Origin: Erythrobacteraceae bacterium
Lineage (GTDB): Bacteria > Pseudomonadota > Alphaproteobacteria > Sphingomonadales > Sphingomonadaceae
Reading direction: 5' to 3'
DNA length: 64,000 nt
Assembly (NCBI GenBank): GCA_024642525.1
Contig: JAHEAX010000059.1
Coordinates: 1 to 64,000, forward strand
The translations under genes and the position numbers were made by a program. The notes under the pieces were generated by a model that ran no database searches, was not told the DNA's origin, and worked only from the letters and a program-made list of their open reading frames with translations. Of this stretch, positions 8,696 to 17,237 are shown piece after piece (within the stretch, counting starts at the first letter, position 1; each line of letters begins with the position of its first letter).

Positions 8696-8895
8696 CTGAA
8701 TTTGCGCCCGCACCCGGCAGGTGGTCAGGCGCGGGCCCAACTCCATAATTTGCATATCGGGGGATGCCGGGTGCATCGCCTGTCCCGGGGTGTGATGTTG
8801 TGCATTGCAGCATTGTTGGCTAGGGCAAGCCAGTTTTCCGATAATGAATGCCTTCGCCAAACTGGCTGAGAGCCGAAAATCCACAGGATATGACC

Positions 8896-10410
8896 ATGGC
8901 CACCGCCGCTCCGATGGGCTCGCCCCAGCGTCCCGCTTTCATGACCGAATGGTTTGGCAATATTCGCGGTGATGTGCTGGCAGGCATGGTCGTGGCACTG
9001 GCGCTGATCCCCGAAGCCATCGGTTTTTCGCTGATCGCAGGTGTGGACCCTAGCGTTGGTCTTTATGCATCAGTTGCCATTGCGCTGGTCATTTCGCTGA
9101 CAGGTGGCCGCCCCGGCATGATTTCAGCTGCAACAGCTGCGGTGGCCGTGGTGGTGGTGCCGCTGGTGCGCGAGTATGGTGTCGATTACCTTTTTGCAGC
9201 CACGGTTCTGATGGGCATCATCCAGGGTGTGGCGGCGTTGCTGCGGCTCGATTTGTTGATGCAGTTCGTGTCGCGGTCAGTCATCACCGGCTTCGTCAAT
9301 GCCTTGGCCATCCTCATTTTCATGGCGCAAATACCGCAGCTGACCAATGTTGGTTGGGAAACCTATGCCATGGTGGCCGCCGGTCTGGCGATCATTTACG
9401 GTGTCCCGCGCCTGACCAAAGTGGTGCCATCCCCGCTGGTTGCCATCCTGTTGCTGACGGCATTTGCCGTAGGCATGGGCATCCAGGTCAATACTGTGGG
9501 CCAGATGGGCGAATTGCCTGATGGTTTGCCCACATTCGGCTTGCCCGATGTGCCCCTGACCTGGGAAACGTTGCAGATCATCCTTCCCTATTCGCTGACT
9601 ATGGCTGCCGTGGGCCTGCTCGAATCTCTGCTAACTGCGCAGATTGTTGACGATCTGACGCATACTGACAGCAACAAGCAACGCGAATGCGCAGGGCAGG
9701 GGTTTGCCAATATTGTTGCCGCCATGTTTGGCGGTATGGGCGGCTGCGCGATGATCGGGCAATCTGTCATCAATGTCGCCAGTGGCGGCCGTGGCCGGTT
9801 GTCGAGCTTTGCTGCCGGTGCCTTCCTCCTCATCCTGCTCACTCTGCTGGGCGACTGGGTGGGCCGCGTGCCCATGCCCGCGCTAGTGGCGGTTATGATC
9901 ATGGTTTCGATCGGCACATTCAGCTGGAGCTCCATTGCCAATCTGCGCCGCCACCCGCCGACATCGTCAATCGTGATGCTGGCAACAGTGATCGTCGTCG
10001 TCTTCACGCACGACCTCGCGCTGGGTGTGCTTGTCGGCGTGCTGCTGTCTGGCATTTTCTTTGCCAACAAGGTCCGGCAGATGTTCAAGGTGGAACGTGT
10101 GCGCCGCCCCCACAGTGCGGTTTACACTGTCACCGGCCAGATCTTCTTTGCATCGGTTGACCGGCTGCTGAAGGCGATGGGGCCGGAAAGCCAGTATGAA
10201 GATGCCGCCCATCATGTCGTGATTGATGTGAGCAAGGCACATTTCTGGGACATTTCTGCGATTGGCGCGCTGGACAAGGTGGTTGACCGGATGCGCCGCA
10301 ATGGCCGCCACGTGCGCATTGTCGGCATGAATACGGCCAGCGCCGATCTTGTCGACCGGTTCGCACTGGAAGACCGGCTCGGTCTCGAAACCGGTCTCGC
10401 CCCGCATTGA
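8896..10410 (+). CDS. SulP-family anion transporter with STAS domain
   Basis: The 504-residue protein has the SulP core, with '[20 protein letters not shown]' near the N-terminus and about 12-14 hydrophobic helices, then a C-terminal STAS domain (about residues 410-500) in the cytoplasm. It carries '[16 protein letters not shown]' where better-studied SulP members have a different loop, marking a distinct subfamily. Substrate (sulfate, bicarbonate or another anion) cannot be read. No carbonic anhydrase or sulfur-assimilation gene is adjacent. I choose the ATG at 8896 because CAGGA lies 7 bases upstream. The gene converges on the DUF418 gene, with 9 bases between stops. Confidence 0.85.
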   Translation: MATAAPMGSPQRPAFMTEWFGNIRGDVLAGMVVALALIPEAIGFSLIAGVDPSVGLYASVAIALVISLTGGRPGMISAATAAVAVVVVPLVREYGVDYLFAATVLMGIIQGVAALLRLDLLMQFVSRSVITGFVNALAILIFMAQIPQLTNVGWETYAMVAAGLAIIYGVPRLTKVVPSPLVAILLLTAFAVGMGIQVNTVGQMGELPDGLPTFGLPDVPLTWETLQIILPYSLTMAAVGLLESLLTAQIVDDLTHTDSNKQRECAGQGFANIVAAMFGGMGGCAMIGQSVINVASGGRGRLSSFAAGAFLLILLTLLGDWVGRVPMPALVAVMIMVSIGTFSWSSIANLRRHPPTSSIVMLATVIVVVFTHDLALGVLVGVLLSGIFFANKVRQMFKVERVRRPHSAVYTVTGQIFFASVDRLLKAMGPESQYEDAAHHVVIDVSKAHFWDISAIGALDKVVDRMRRNGRHVRIVGMNTASADLVDRFALEDRLGLETGLAPH

Positions 10411-10419
10411 TCTCCGGCG

Positions 10420-11625
10420 CTAGGCAGCCGGACGAGGACCGTAGGTCAGCCGCCGCCACAGGGCTTCCATCGGCCCCTGGGCATGGCCAGCCAGCCACCA
10501 GCGTGACACGATGATCTGCGCTGCAAATATGGCAATTGCCACGCCATAGATCTGCAGCACTGACAAGCGGCCAATCAGGCCAAATCCGATGCCGTAAAAG
10601 ATCAACGTGCAAAGCACCGAATGCGACAAATAATTGGTCAGCGCCATCCTGCCGACAGGGGCGAGCAGACCGAGCAAACGCGTGAAACGGGGCCAGAGCA
10701 GCGCAAATCCCGCAGCATAGGAAATTGCACCGGGAACCGTGCCAATCAATGAAGGCAGGTCAGCCTGCCCAAGATCAGGTGTCGCAGCATAGAAATAGCC
10801 TGCCGGAATGGCGATGACGGTAGTCAAAATGAAAACTCGCCACAAAAGCAGCCGGTTTTCGATGATGGAGCCATCGTGCAGCCTGCGCCCGATGACCATG
10901 CCCAGCAGCATCATGCCCAGCACCTTGGGAATGCGCCAGGAATCGAGCCGCTGCGAATAAGTGTATTCGAGGCCGCTGAAATTCCACTTCATGAATTCTT
11001 CCCATCCGCCCTCGCCAAGCCACATGACGGGGGAGATGTTCTCGAAGTCCAGGCCCATCATCGTGTCCATCTGGACAGCCAGGGCAAGCAGCGGAGCGCC
11101 CATCTCCAACCCCATGCTCTTCGCCGCCAAGGCGCCAGTGACGGGGATTACGAATATCAGCAGACCCGCAGTTATGATGAGCGCCCGCTCGCCCCAGTTG
11201 CTGAACAGGGGGAGAGTGAATCCAAGAGCTGCATAGAGCAGCAGGATATCACCATCCCACAAGAACTGGGCGTGAAGGTAACCTATCAGCGCAAGCCAGC
11301 CCACTCTGCGGCGGAAAATGTGAACCCCGTTGGACCCGCGCTTCGTCAGCCGTTCGATCTGAAGGGCAAATCCGGTGCCGAACATCATCGAAAAGAGGCT
11401 GTAGAATTTACCGTCCACGAAGAAATGGTGGAACCGGTATTGCCACATTGTCTGGTCCTTGCCCCAGATGGCAATGATGTTTTCTTCTGATTCCAGGCCA
11501 AGCCCTGACCAGTAGAGGATGTTCGCCAGAAGGATGCCGAACAAGGCGAAGCCGCGCAGTCCATCCAACAGGTCGATACGATTGGTGCCAGGCACAGGCC
11601 CCGCCGGCGCGCTCTTGTCATCCAT
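10420..11625 (-). CDS. DUF418-domain membrane protein (YeiB-like)
   Basis: This 401-residue integral membrane protein begins with 'RIDLLDGLRGFALFGILLAN', the typical start of YeiB/DUF418 proteins, and has about ten hydrophobic segments. The C-terminal DUF418 part includes 'PVGRMALTNYLSHSVLCTLIFYG'. The family is related to membrane acyltransferases, and its members are often linked to envelope modification, but the activity is unknown. It is a single-gene unit converging with the SulP gene; a G-rich ribosome-binding site lies just upstream of the ATG. Confidence 0.82.
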   Translation of the reverse strand: MDDKSAPAGPVPGTNRIDLLDGLRGFALFGILLANILYWSGLGLESEENIIAIWGKDQTMWQYRFHHFFVDGKFYSLFSMMFGTGFALQIERLTKRGSNGVHIFRRRVGWLALIGYLHAQFLWDGDILLLYAALGFTLPLFSNWGERALIITAGLLIFVIPVTGALAAKSMGLEMGAPLLALAVQMDTMMGLDFENISPVMWLGEGGWEEFMKWNFSGLEYTYSQRLDSWRIPKVLGMMLLGMVIGRRLHDGSIIENRLLLWRVFILTTVIAIPAGYFYAATPDLGQADLPSLIGTVPGAISYAAGFALLWPRFTRLLGLLAPVGRMALTNYLSHSVLCTLIFYGIGFGLIGRLSVLQIYGVAIAIFAAQIIVSRWWLAGHAQGPMEALWRRLTYGPRPAA

Positions 11626-11793
11626 CCTGATTTCCCCCCGGAAAGCGCGAAGCTATGTCATTTCCTGCGACCTGCATAGAGCGGTCGATTTTCGGGCAGT
11701 TGGCAGCCGCAAATCCATGCCTTCAGATGGCTGTTCATGAATTGCATGGCGGTACTTGGACCAGACGGAATTTATGGGTATCTTGCCCCTGCT

Positions 11794-12192
11794 ATGAAAG
11801 AACTGTTCCAGCATACGGCGATTACCGACGGCATTACGGTCCGCGTTGCGGTCAGTTTCCTGCCTGAACAATCGCATCCCGAAGCGGGGAAGTGGTTCTG
11901 GGTGTATCATATCAGGCTGGAAAACGGTTCTGGCGAAACTGTGCAGCTGAAATCGCGCCATTGGCGGATTACCGATGCACGCGGCATGGTGAACCTTGTC
12001 GAAGGGGAAGGGGTGGTTGGTGAAACCCCCGTACTGCAGCCAGGCGGGACACATGATTATGTGTCGGGTTGTCCGCTGACGACACCGCAAGGTTCGATGG
12101 AAGGGTTCTTCACCTTCGAGCGCGCAGATGGCACGTCGCTGGAAGTGGCCATTCCCTATTTTCCTCTGGCAGCGCCTGCCACCACCAACTGA
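11794..12192 (+). CDS. apaG: ApaG-domain protein
   Basis: ApaG is a small fibronectin-III-like beta-sandwich protein, linked genetically to cobalt/magnesium homeostasis in enterobacteria; its biochemical role is unclear. The 132-residue product begins with 'TAITDGITVRVAVSFLPEQS' and contains 'WFWVYHIRLEN', 'LKSRHWRITDARG', 'VGETPVLQPGGTHDYVSGC' and 'GSMEGFFTF', all diagnostic. The ORF track start at 11737 adds residues unlike the family, so I use the ATG at 11794. The stop is adjacent to the end of the convergent LysR gene. apaH and rsmA, often linked elsewhere, are absent. Confidence 0.92.
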   Translation: MKELFQHTAITDGITVRVAVSFLPEQSHPEAGKWFWVYHIRLENGSGETVQLKSRHWRITDARGMVNLVEGEGVVGETPVLQPGGTHDYVSGCPLTTPQGSMEGFFTFERADGTSLEVAIPYFPLAAPATTN

Positions 12193-13074
12193 TCAGCGAA
12201 ACGGCCAGCCGGAATCCGGTTCTGCCATCAGGTCGAGAAATGCCCGCACCTTGGGGGTCCGGTTAAGATCGACATGGCTTACCAGCCACATATCGACATC
12301 CCACTCGGCCTGATGCGGCAGGACTTCGACCAGCCCGCCATGCTGTCTTGCTGCCAGCCTTTGCATGAAGCCGATGCCCACACCTGACAGGACTGCGGCG
12401 GAAAGTGCAGGCACATCGTCGCTTGCCAGCACAATATTTTGCGCTGGCACGTGGCGAGACATCCATTGCAGAAAGGGCGCACGCGGGTCTGGTGAAGTGG
12501 TGCCGACAAAGCGGTGGCGCGCAAATTCTTCGAGATTTTCCGGCAGGCCGTGGCGGTCGCGGTAGCTGGATGCAGCATAGAGGCCCATCTGCATCACGCC
12601 TGCGGGCCGCACGATATTATCCGGGTCCTGCGGCCGCGCACCGACGCGCAGGGCGACATGGGCTTCGCCATATTCCAGCTTTGCAAGATCCTGCGTTGCC
12701 AGAAAATGGGTCCTTACAGCGGGATGCCTGCTGGCAAATTCGGCAATGACCGGAAAGATGTGTTCGGCCATCTGCGCGATGGAAGTGATGATGAAATCAC
12801 CTTCAATGATGTCCGACTGGCTTTTGGCGTAGCGGTGCAATTGTTCGAACTGCTCGTCGCTCGCCTCGGCAATCTGCAACAGCCGCCGACCCAGATCAGT
12901 GGGGAGGAAACCGCGCCGGTGCCGCTGGAAAAGCTTTGCCCCAAGCATCCCTTCCAGCGTGTCGATATGCCGCGTGACTGTGGCGCGGTGAACGTTCAGC
13001 ACTTCTGCCGCCGCAGTGACGGTGCCCAGTTTTGCGACCGTGGCCGCTGTTCGGATCTCGTTCCAGTGTAACAT
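12193..13074 (-). CDS. LysR-family transcriptional regulator
   Basis: The 293-residue product has the LysR winged helix-turn-helix (residues 1-62: 'AAEVLNVHRATVTRHIDTLE', 'LGAKLFQRHRRGFLPTDLG') and a periplasmic-binding-like effector domain. The effector is unknown. It is divergently arranged with a flavin-reductase gene across a 100-base spacer holding two TTGC/GCAA palindromes, the usual layout for a LysR protein that controls both itself and its neighbour. The start ATG at 13074 begins directly with the DNA-binding domain. Confidence 0.9.
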   Translation of the reverse strand: MLHWNEIRTAATVAKLGTVTAAAEVLNVHRATVTRHIDTLEGMLGAKLFQRHRRGFLPTDLGRRLLQIAEASDEQFEQLHRYAKSQSDIIEGDFIITSIAQMAEHIFPVIAEFASRHPAVRTHFLATQDLAKLEYGEAHVALRVGARPQDPDNIVRPAGVMQMGLYAASSYRDRHGLPENLEEFARHRFVGTTSPDPRAPFLQWMSRHVPAQNIVLASDDVPALSAAVLSGVGIGFMQRLAARQHGGLVEVLPHQAEWDVDMWLVSHVDLNRTPKVRAFLDLMAEPDSGWPFR

Positions 13075-13080
13075 TGTCTA

Positions 13081-13110
13081 TTGCTGCAAAAATACGCGTC
13101 AGTTGCGCAA
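13081..13110. promoter_or_regulatory. Paired TTGC/GCAA palindromes, likely LysR operator
   Basis: TTGCTGCAA (13081-13089) and TTGCGCAA (13103-13110) are both dyad-symmetric and their centres are about 21-22 bp apart, two turns of the helix on the same face. They lie just upstream of the LysR start and about 65 bases before the flavin-reductase start. LysR tetramers commonly bind such paired sites. Assignment as the binding site is inference. Confidence 0.5.
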
Positions 13111-13174
13111 ATGTGTCTCTATATTCAGTTTTTGTAACATGACATACGGCTGCCTGAAACTGAATACTGGAGAT

Positions 13175-13720
13175 ATGAACGTGAAAATTCTCGCCTATGC
13201 AGCCAGCAACAGCAGCCAGTCGATCAACCGCAAGCTGATCGGACATGCAGTGGACGTGCTGAAGACTGAAATCATGCCAGATGCGGAAGTCGAAATTCTC
13301 GACATCAATGATTACGAAATGCCGATCTACAGCATCGACCGCGAAATGGCCGATGGCATCCCGGCAAAGGCGCAGCAGTTCTTTGACAAGATCGGCGCTG
13401 CCGATGGGTTGTTGGTGTCTTATGCCGAACATAATGGCTATTACACAGCGGCCTACAAGAATATCTTCGACTGGCTGTCGCGCATCGATCAGAAGTTTTA
13501 TCAGGGCAAGCCCAAGGTGGTCCTGTCAGCATCGCCTGGCCCGGGTGCAGGTGCCAATGTCGCGCGCGCAGCAGTCGAATCCGCTCCGTTCTTTGCCGCA
13601 GACATCAAGGCGCAGCTCAACGTGGGGCATTTCGGCACAAACTTTGACGAAGCGGCCAATTCGCTGACCGATGATGCGCTTGCCGCAGGCTTGCGCGAGG
13701 TTCTCGGTACGCTGACCTGA
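13175..13720 (+). CDS. NADPH-dependent FMN reductase family flavoprotein
   Basis: The 181-residue protein has the flavodoxin-like fold of NADPH-dependent FMN/azo/quinone reductases: the phosphate-binding loop 'ASNSSQSINRKL' near the N-terminus, and 'SYAEHNGYYTAAYKNIFDWL', which covers the flavin. It may detoxify quinones or reduce flavin or metals; the substrate is unknown. The ORF track start at 13016 lies within the divergent LysR gene. The ATG at 13175 has GGAG upstream and starts with the first beta strand, so it is used. It is probably controlled by the divergent LysR protein. Confidence 0.85.
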   Translation: MNVKILAYAASNSSQSINRKLIGHAVDVLKTEIMPDAEVEILDINDYEMPIYSIDREMADGIPAKAQQFFDKIGAADGLLVSYAEHNGYYTAAYKNIFDWLSRIDQKFYQGKPKVVLSASPGPGAGANVARAAVESAPFFAADIKAQLNVGHFGTNFDEAANSLTDDALAAGLREVLGTLT

Positions 13721-13790
13721 CCCGCCAGCGGCCCGGCCTGTATCATCGTGGTGGTTGCGGGCAGGCAACAGTCGGATTAGACGCAGGCGC

Positions 13791-14582
13791 ATGAAGCGGA
13801 CTCATTTACCCCTGAATGCCTTGCGCGTGTTTGATGCAGCCGCAAGGCACCTGTCCTTTACGCGCGCGGCTGACGAGCTGGCAGTGACGCCTGCTGCCGT
13901 CGGCCAGCAAATCCGCGCGCTGGAAGATCATCTCGGCACGGTGCTGTTCCGCCGCACCAGCAAGGGTCTCGAGCTTACCGACGAAGGTAGCGCGGGCCTC
14001 GACCCGCTGCGAGAAGGATTCCTGCGCTTTGAGGAAAGCGTGCAGGCGATGCAGGCCGGCCAGGCAAGTGACCGCTACACGATTGCTTGCCCGCGCGAAT
14101 TTTTTGCTCAGTGGCTGGCCCCGCGCCTTGCCGAATTTGCCAAGACCAATGCGGGCGTTCGCTTCCAGCTGGTTGCGGACGAAAATGCCGATTTCACCGA
14201 AGCCAATCTGGATGTTGCCATCCGGCTGGTGGATGGACCGGGCGACCTCGAGGGCATAGAGCTTGCCCCCGCGCGCCGTGTTGTCGTGGCTGCGCCCGGC
14301 GCGCCTGATGAATGGATTGACTGGCCAGGTGCGCCATTGCCTGAAGGCGCGGATGCCACTGTCCAGGTCGGCAACGCGGGACAGGCGCTGAGCTCTGCCG
14401 TGGCTGGCATGGGCAAGGCTATCCTGCCCTATCTTCTGGTTGAAGAAGCGCTGGAAGGCGGCCGCCTTACTGCGCTGGAAGGGCCCGACGAAGGCCGCCG
14501 CGCCTATTGGATGGTCGCCCCATTGCCGCAGTGGCGGCAGAAAAAGGTCAAGGCGCTGGCAGCGTTTCTGGCAGGCGAATAG
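13791..14582 (+). CDS. LysR-family regulator, GcvA-like, compact
   Basis: The N-terminal domain ('LPLNALRVFDAAARHLSFTR', 'ELAVTPAAVGQQIRALEDHLG', 'FRRTSKGLELTDEG') is typical of the GcvA/AmpR branch of LysR. The whole protein is only 263 residues, about 30-40 shorter than usual, because the effector domain is condensed in its second half. It may therefore bind a small ligand or none. The ATG at 13791 is the first that precedes the conserved helix. The GNAT gene begins 7 bases after its stop, so the two are probably one transcript. Confidence 0.85.
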   Translation: MKRTHLPLNALRVFDAAARHLSFTRAADELAVTPAAVGQQIRALEDHLGTVLFRRTSKGLELTDEGSAGLDPLREGFLRFEESVQAMQAGQASDRYTIACPREFFAQWLAPRLAEFAKTNAGVRFQLVADENADFTEANLDVAIRLVDGPGDLEGIELAPARRVVVAAPGAPDEWIDWPGAPLPEGADATVQVGNAGQALSSAVAGMGKAILPYLLVEEALEGGRLTALEGPDEGRRAYWMVAPLPQWRQKKVKALAAFLAGE

Positions 14583-14589
14583 GTTTTAA

Positions 14590-15144
14590 ATGGCTGGGGC
14601 CACGCCAACACTTGAAACGGCGCGTTTCACCTTGCGCGAGCTGATCAGGTCGGATGCCGCTGACCTGTTCCCCAGCTTTTCCGACGAAACAGCCATGAAA
14701 TGGTGGAGCAGGGGTGTGTTCGCTTCCGAGGAGGAACTGGCTGACTGGCTGGTGCCCGAAAGCGGCTGGGACGAAGGGCGCAGTTGGGCCGTTGTGGCAG
14801 GCCATGGCGACAATATGTCAGGACCGGTGCTTGCCCGCCTTGCGGCAATGGACCGCGGCGACGGTGTGACGGAACTTGGCTATTTGACCGTCATCGGCAG
14901 GCACCGCCAAGGTATTGTCACTGAAGCCCTGGCTGGCCTGATCGACCATGTGTTCAATACCGAAGGCCGCCGGCGCATCTATGCCGATGTCGACCCCGAA
15001 AATGACGCGTCAAATGCAGTGACAAGGCGGCTCGGCTTCGTGTTGGAAGGTCGCTTGCGCGAAAGCATGGTAACCCACCTTGGGCCACGAGACAGCTGCA
15101 TCTGGGGGTTGCTGCCTGCGGACTGGGCGGCGCGAACGGCTTGA
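14590..15144 (+). CDS. GNAT acetyltransferase, RimJ/RimL-like
   Basis: The 184-residue protein has the layout of acetyltransferase_3 (RimJ/RimL-type) enzymes: 'LETARFTLRELIRSDAADLF' at the start, the central beta strand 'GVTELGYLTVIGRHRQGIVT' with the acetyl-CoA pyrophosphate-binding loop, and the end 'NAVTRRLGFVLEGRLRE'. Such enzymes acetylate protein N-termini or small amines; the substrate is not predictable. It directly follows a LysR gene and is likely co-transcribed with it. Confidence 0.85.
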   Translation: MAGATPTLETARFTLRELIRSDAADLFPSFSDETAMKWWSRGVFASEEELADWLVPESGWDEGRSWAVVAGHGDNMSGPVLARLAAMDRGDGVTELGYLTVIGRHRQGIVTEALAGLIDHVFNTEGRRRIYADVDPENDASNAVTRRLGFVLEGRLRESMVTHLGPRDSCIWGLLPADWAARTA

Positions 15145-15166
15145 TTGCGCCTGCCAGCCTTCCTGC

Positions 15167-15271
15167 CTAAAGCGGCTGGAATTCGTAGATGCCGCCATCT
15201 GCCATGACTGCGAGATAGAGATTGCCTTCCTTGAGGGTGTAGCTGCGAACATATCCGGCTTCGGGGCCCAT
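15167..15271 (-). pseudogene. C-terminal gene remnant on the minus strand
   Basis: Reading the minus strand, 34 codons ending in a TAG give a product with strong coding character ('GYVRSYTLKEGNLYLAVM', then 'DGGIYEFQPL'), which looks like the last beta strands of a secreted or lipocalin-like domain. An in-frame TGA sits directly before the ATG, and a different frame upstream (toward 15378) reads 'GINKIAHEATSELEILRI', so a frameshift or deletion may have split an older gene. The upstream frame runs into the start of the PilZ gene on the other strand. I do not know the family. Confidence 0.4.
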
Positions 15272-15400
15272 TCAGTCCATTTCGTCCAATTCATCCGATT
15301 TTCATTGATTATACGTAGAATTTCTAATTCCGATGTGGCTTCATGAGCAATCTTGTTGATGCCACTGGGATCCTGCACTTGCGCTAGGGGGAGCAGTTCT

Positions 15401-15733
15401 TTGGATCTGAGGCGTGAAAAACGTTATGACATTGAGATCTGGGGCAAATATCGCCGTGGTCGGGGTAGTGCTACTCTGGTCCAGATATTCGACCTGTCCG
15501 AATTCGGCTGCCAGTTTCGCGGGCTGTGGGGGCGGCTGGAAGTAGGGGCAGCCATTTCTCTCAAGATCGGCAGCATCGGTCCAATCAGCGCCAAGGTCGT
15601 GTGGATTGCAGATACGCGGGTCGGCATAGAATTCGTCGATCCGCTCCACCCGTCGGTCCTCGTCCATATAAGGGACAACATGGACGAGCGCGAATTGGGC
15701 GACGACAAGCCTTCGCCTTTCAAACCCAAGTAA
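15401..15733 (+). CDS. PilZ-domain protein with TTG start
   Basis: The 110-residue protein is a single PilZ domain: the c-di-GMP-contacting motif begins 'RREKRYDIEIWGKYR' and is followed by 'VQIFDLSEFGCQF', close to the usual D/N-x-S-x-x-G pattern. It probably binds c-di-GMP or is a degenerate PilZ adaptor for motility or surface polysaccharide control. The ORF track starts at 15353, but TTG at 15401 is preceded by AGGGGGAG with a 7-base spacing and starts right before the RxxxR motif, so I take the TTG. No cyclase or phosphodiesterase lies nearby. Confidence 0.8.
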   Translation: MDLRREKRYDIEIWGKYRRGRGSATLVQIFDLSEFGCQFRGLWGRLEVGAAISLKIGSIGPISAKVVWIADTRVGIEFVDPLHPSVLVHIRDNMDERELGDDKPSPFKPK

Positions 15734-15840
15734 GGCACGAAGGGGATTTCGCCGGACAGGCCTGCCCACGGCTTTTCAGTCGTCGGATATGCTGCGGGTA
15801 TGGCGAGCGTGCTGACCCTTGACCGAATGACCGAATCTGC

Positions 15841-15984
15841 CTAAAGGCGCGTCATCCGAAGCCCGCTCCGGCAGGTCTCGGTCAGATAGAGCTGAACATT
15901 GGCGGTGATATCGTGAGGGGCCTTGGTGAAATTGCCAGGGTCTTTTTCTATTGCTCGGCAGGCGAGGGCGAAGGCCCGAACCAA
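15841..15984 (-). CDS. Very small protein or truncated gene, unknown
   Basis: A minus-strand frame of 47 codons with a possible TTG start reads like a real protein end: 'AIEKDPGNFTKAPHDITA' then 'VQLYLTETC'. An in-frame TGA at 16003-16005 limits it to about 53 codons. Codon use is like the neighbours. It may be a short secreted/regulatory protein, or the 3' remnant of a longer gene cut by rearrangement next to the rpsL leader. I recognise no family. Apart from this, 15734-16010 shows nothing I can support. Confidence 0.35.
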   Translation of the reverse strand: MVRAFALACRAIEKDPGNFTKAPHDITANVQLYLTETCRSGLRMTRL

Positions 15985-16010
15985 CCGGTCTTGCGGTATC
16001 CGTCAAAGTA

Positions 16011-16030
16011 ACCCGGCCAATGGCCCGGGT
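16011..16030 (+). promoter_or_regulatory. Stem-loop in the rpsL leader
   Basis: ACCCGGCC-AAT-GGCCCGGGT folds into an almost perfect hairpin about 120 bases before rpsL and is followed by a short T-run. Its core GGCCAATGGCC recurs in the leader of rplC at 21191-21201. It may be a terminator for transcripts entering from upstream or part of the str operon leader. Confidence 0.5.
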
Positions 16031-16152
16031 GGAGTGTTTTCGGCTCGTGCAGGTGCCTGGTGGCTGCCCCTATGGGGCTTGTCGCCGTGGCTCGCACGGG
16101 ACTTCAAGCCTTCACCCATGCCTCGTGCCACCGAACAGGTGAAGAGTACTTC

Positions 16153-16524
16153 ATGCCTACAATCAACCAGTTGGTCCGCAAGGGCCGCGTTCCGCAGAAG
16201 GCCAAGTCCAAGGTCCCTGCAATGGAAGAAAACCCGCAGAAGCGCGGCGTTTGCACACGCGTCTATACCACGACGCCGAAGAAGCCGAACTCGGCATTGC
16301 GCAAGGTGGCCAAGGTTCGCCTGACCAACCAGCGCGAAGTCATCTCCTACATCCCCGGTGAAGGCCACAACCTTCAGGAACACTCTGTTGTCCTGATCCG
16401 TGGCGGCCGTGTACGCGACCTTCCCGGTGTGCGTTACCACGTGCTGCGCGGTGTGCTCGATACCCAGGGTGTCAAGGATCGCCGGAAGAGCCGTTCCAAG
16501 TACGGCGCGAAGCGTCCCAAGTAA
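16153..16524 (+). CDS. rpsL: 30S ribosomal protein S12
   Basis: S12 sits at the decoding centre of the 30S subunit. The 123-residue product has '[20 protein letters not shown]' (Lys43 kept) and '[13 protein letters not shown]'. In the second motif residue 88 is arginine (codon CGC at 16414-16416), where most bacteria have lysine; Lys-to-Arg here is a classical streptomycin-resistance change. The ATG at 16153 is the conserved start (MPTINQL); the ORF track start is in the leader. First gene of the str operon. Confidence 0.98.
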   Translation: MPTINQLVRKGRVPQKAKSKVPAMEENPQKRGVCTRVYTTTPKKPNSALRKVAKVRLTNQREVISYIPGEGHNLQEHSVVLIRGGRVRDLPGVRYHVLRGVLDTQGVKDRRKSRSKYGAKRPK

Positions 16525-16600
16525 GCCTGTAGGGGCTAGGTTTTTCCGGTGTGCGCCGCGGATTGTTCCGCGCGCCGCCTGACAAGAAGGAATTTATCCG

Positions 16601-17071
16601 ATGTCACGTCGTCGTCGTCCCGAAAAGCGGGTCATTCTTCCCGATCCCAAGTTTGGTGATCAGACGCTGTCCAAGTTCATGAACAACCTCATGATGGACG
16701 GCAAGAAATCCACTGCTGAACGTATCGTCTACGGTGCTCTCGAAACTGTCGAGACCAAGACCAAGGCCGATCCGATCCAGATGTTCCATGATGCGCTGAA
16801 CAATGTGAAGCCGCAGGTGGAAGTTCGCAGCCGCCGTGTTGGTGGTGCGACGTATCAGGTGCCGGTGGAAGTTCGCCCCGAGCGTGCCCAGGCACTGGCA
16901 ATTCGCTGGTTGATTGCGGCATCGCGCGGTCGTCCTGAAACCACCATGGCAGCGCGTCTGTCGGGTGAACTGATGGATGCGGCGAACAATCGCGGTAATG
17001 CGGTAAAGAAGCGTGAAGACGCTCACCGTATGGCCGACGCCAACCGCGCCTTCAGCCACTACCGCTGGTAA
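16601..17071 (+). CDS. rpsG: 30S ribosomal protein S7
   Basis: S7 nucleates assembly of the 30S head by binding the 3' domain of 16S rRNA. The 156-residue product shows '[18 protein letters not shown]', '[19 protein letters not shown]' and '[20 protein letters not shown]', all standard. GAAGGA lies ahead of the ATG. It is 76 bases after rpsL. The 166-base gap to fusA contains an 8-bp inverted repeat (CCCTGGCA at 17091 with TGCCAGGG at 17132) around a second, smaller hairpin; in E. coli this rpsL-rpsG-fusA region carries S7 autoregulation, so a similar role is possible. Confidence 0.98.
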   Translation: MSRRRRPEKRVILPDPKFGDQTLSKFMNNLMMDGKKSTAERIVYGALETVETKTKADPIQMFHDALNNVKPQVEVRSRRVGGATYQVPVEVRPERAQALAIRWLIAASRGRPETTMAARLSGELMDAANNRGNAVKKREDAHRMADANRAFSHYRW

Positions 17072-17237
17072 GCGCGATCAGATAAGGCGCCCCTGGCATC
17101 GGGCGGGTTTCTTCCGGAAGGAAGGCCGCTCTGCCAGGGATGTCTTTACCTGGTCACAATCGTAACCATATCGGGGCCTGGAAACAGGACCGGGTCGCAT
17201 CGGGCGGCTCCCCCCTTTTACACCACAGGAATTTTCC

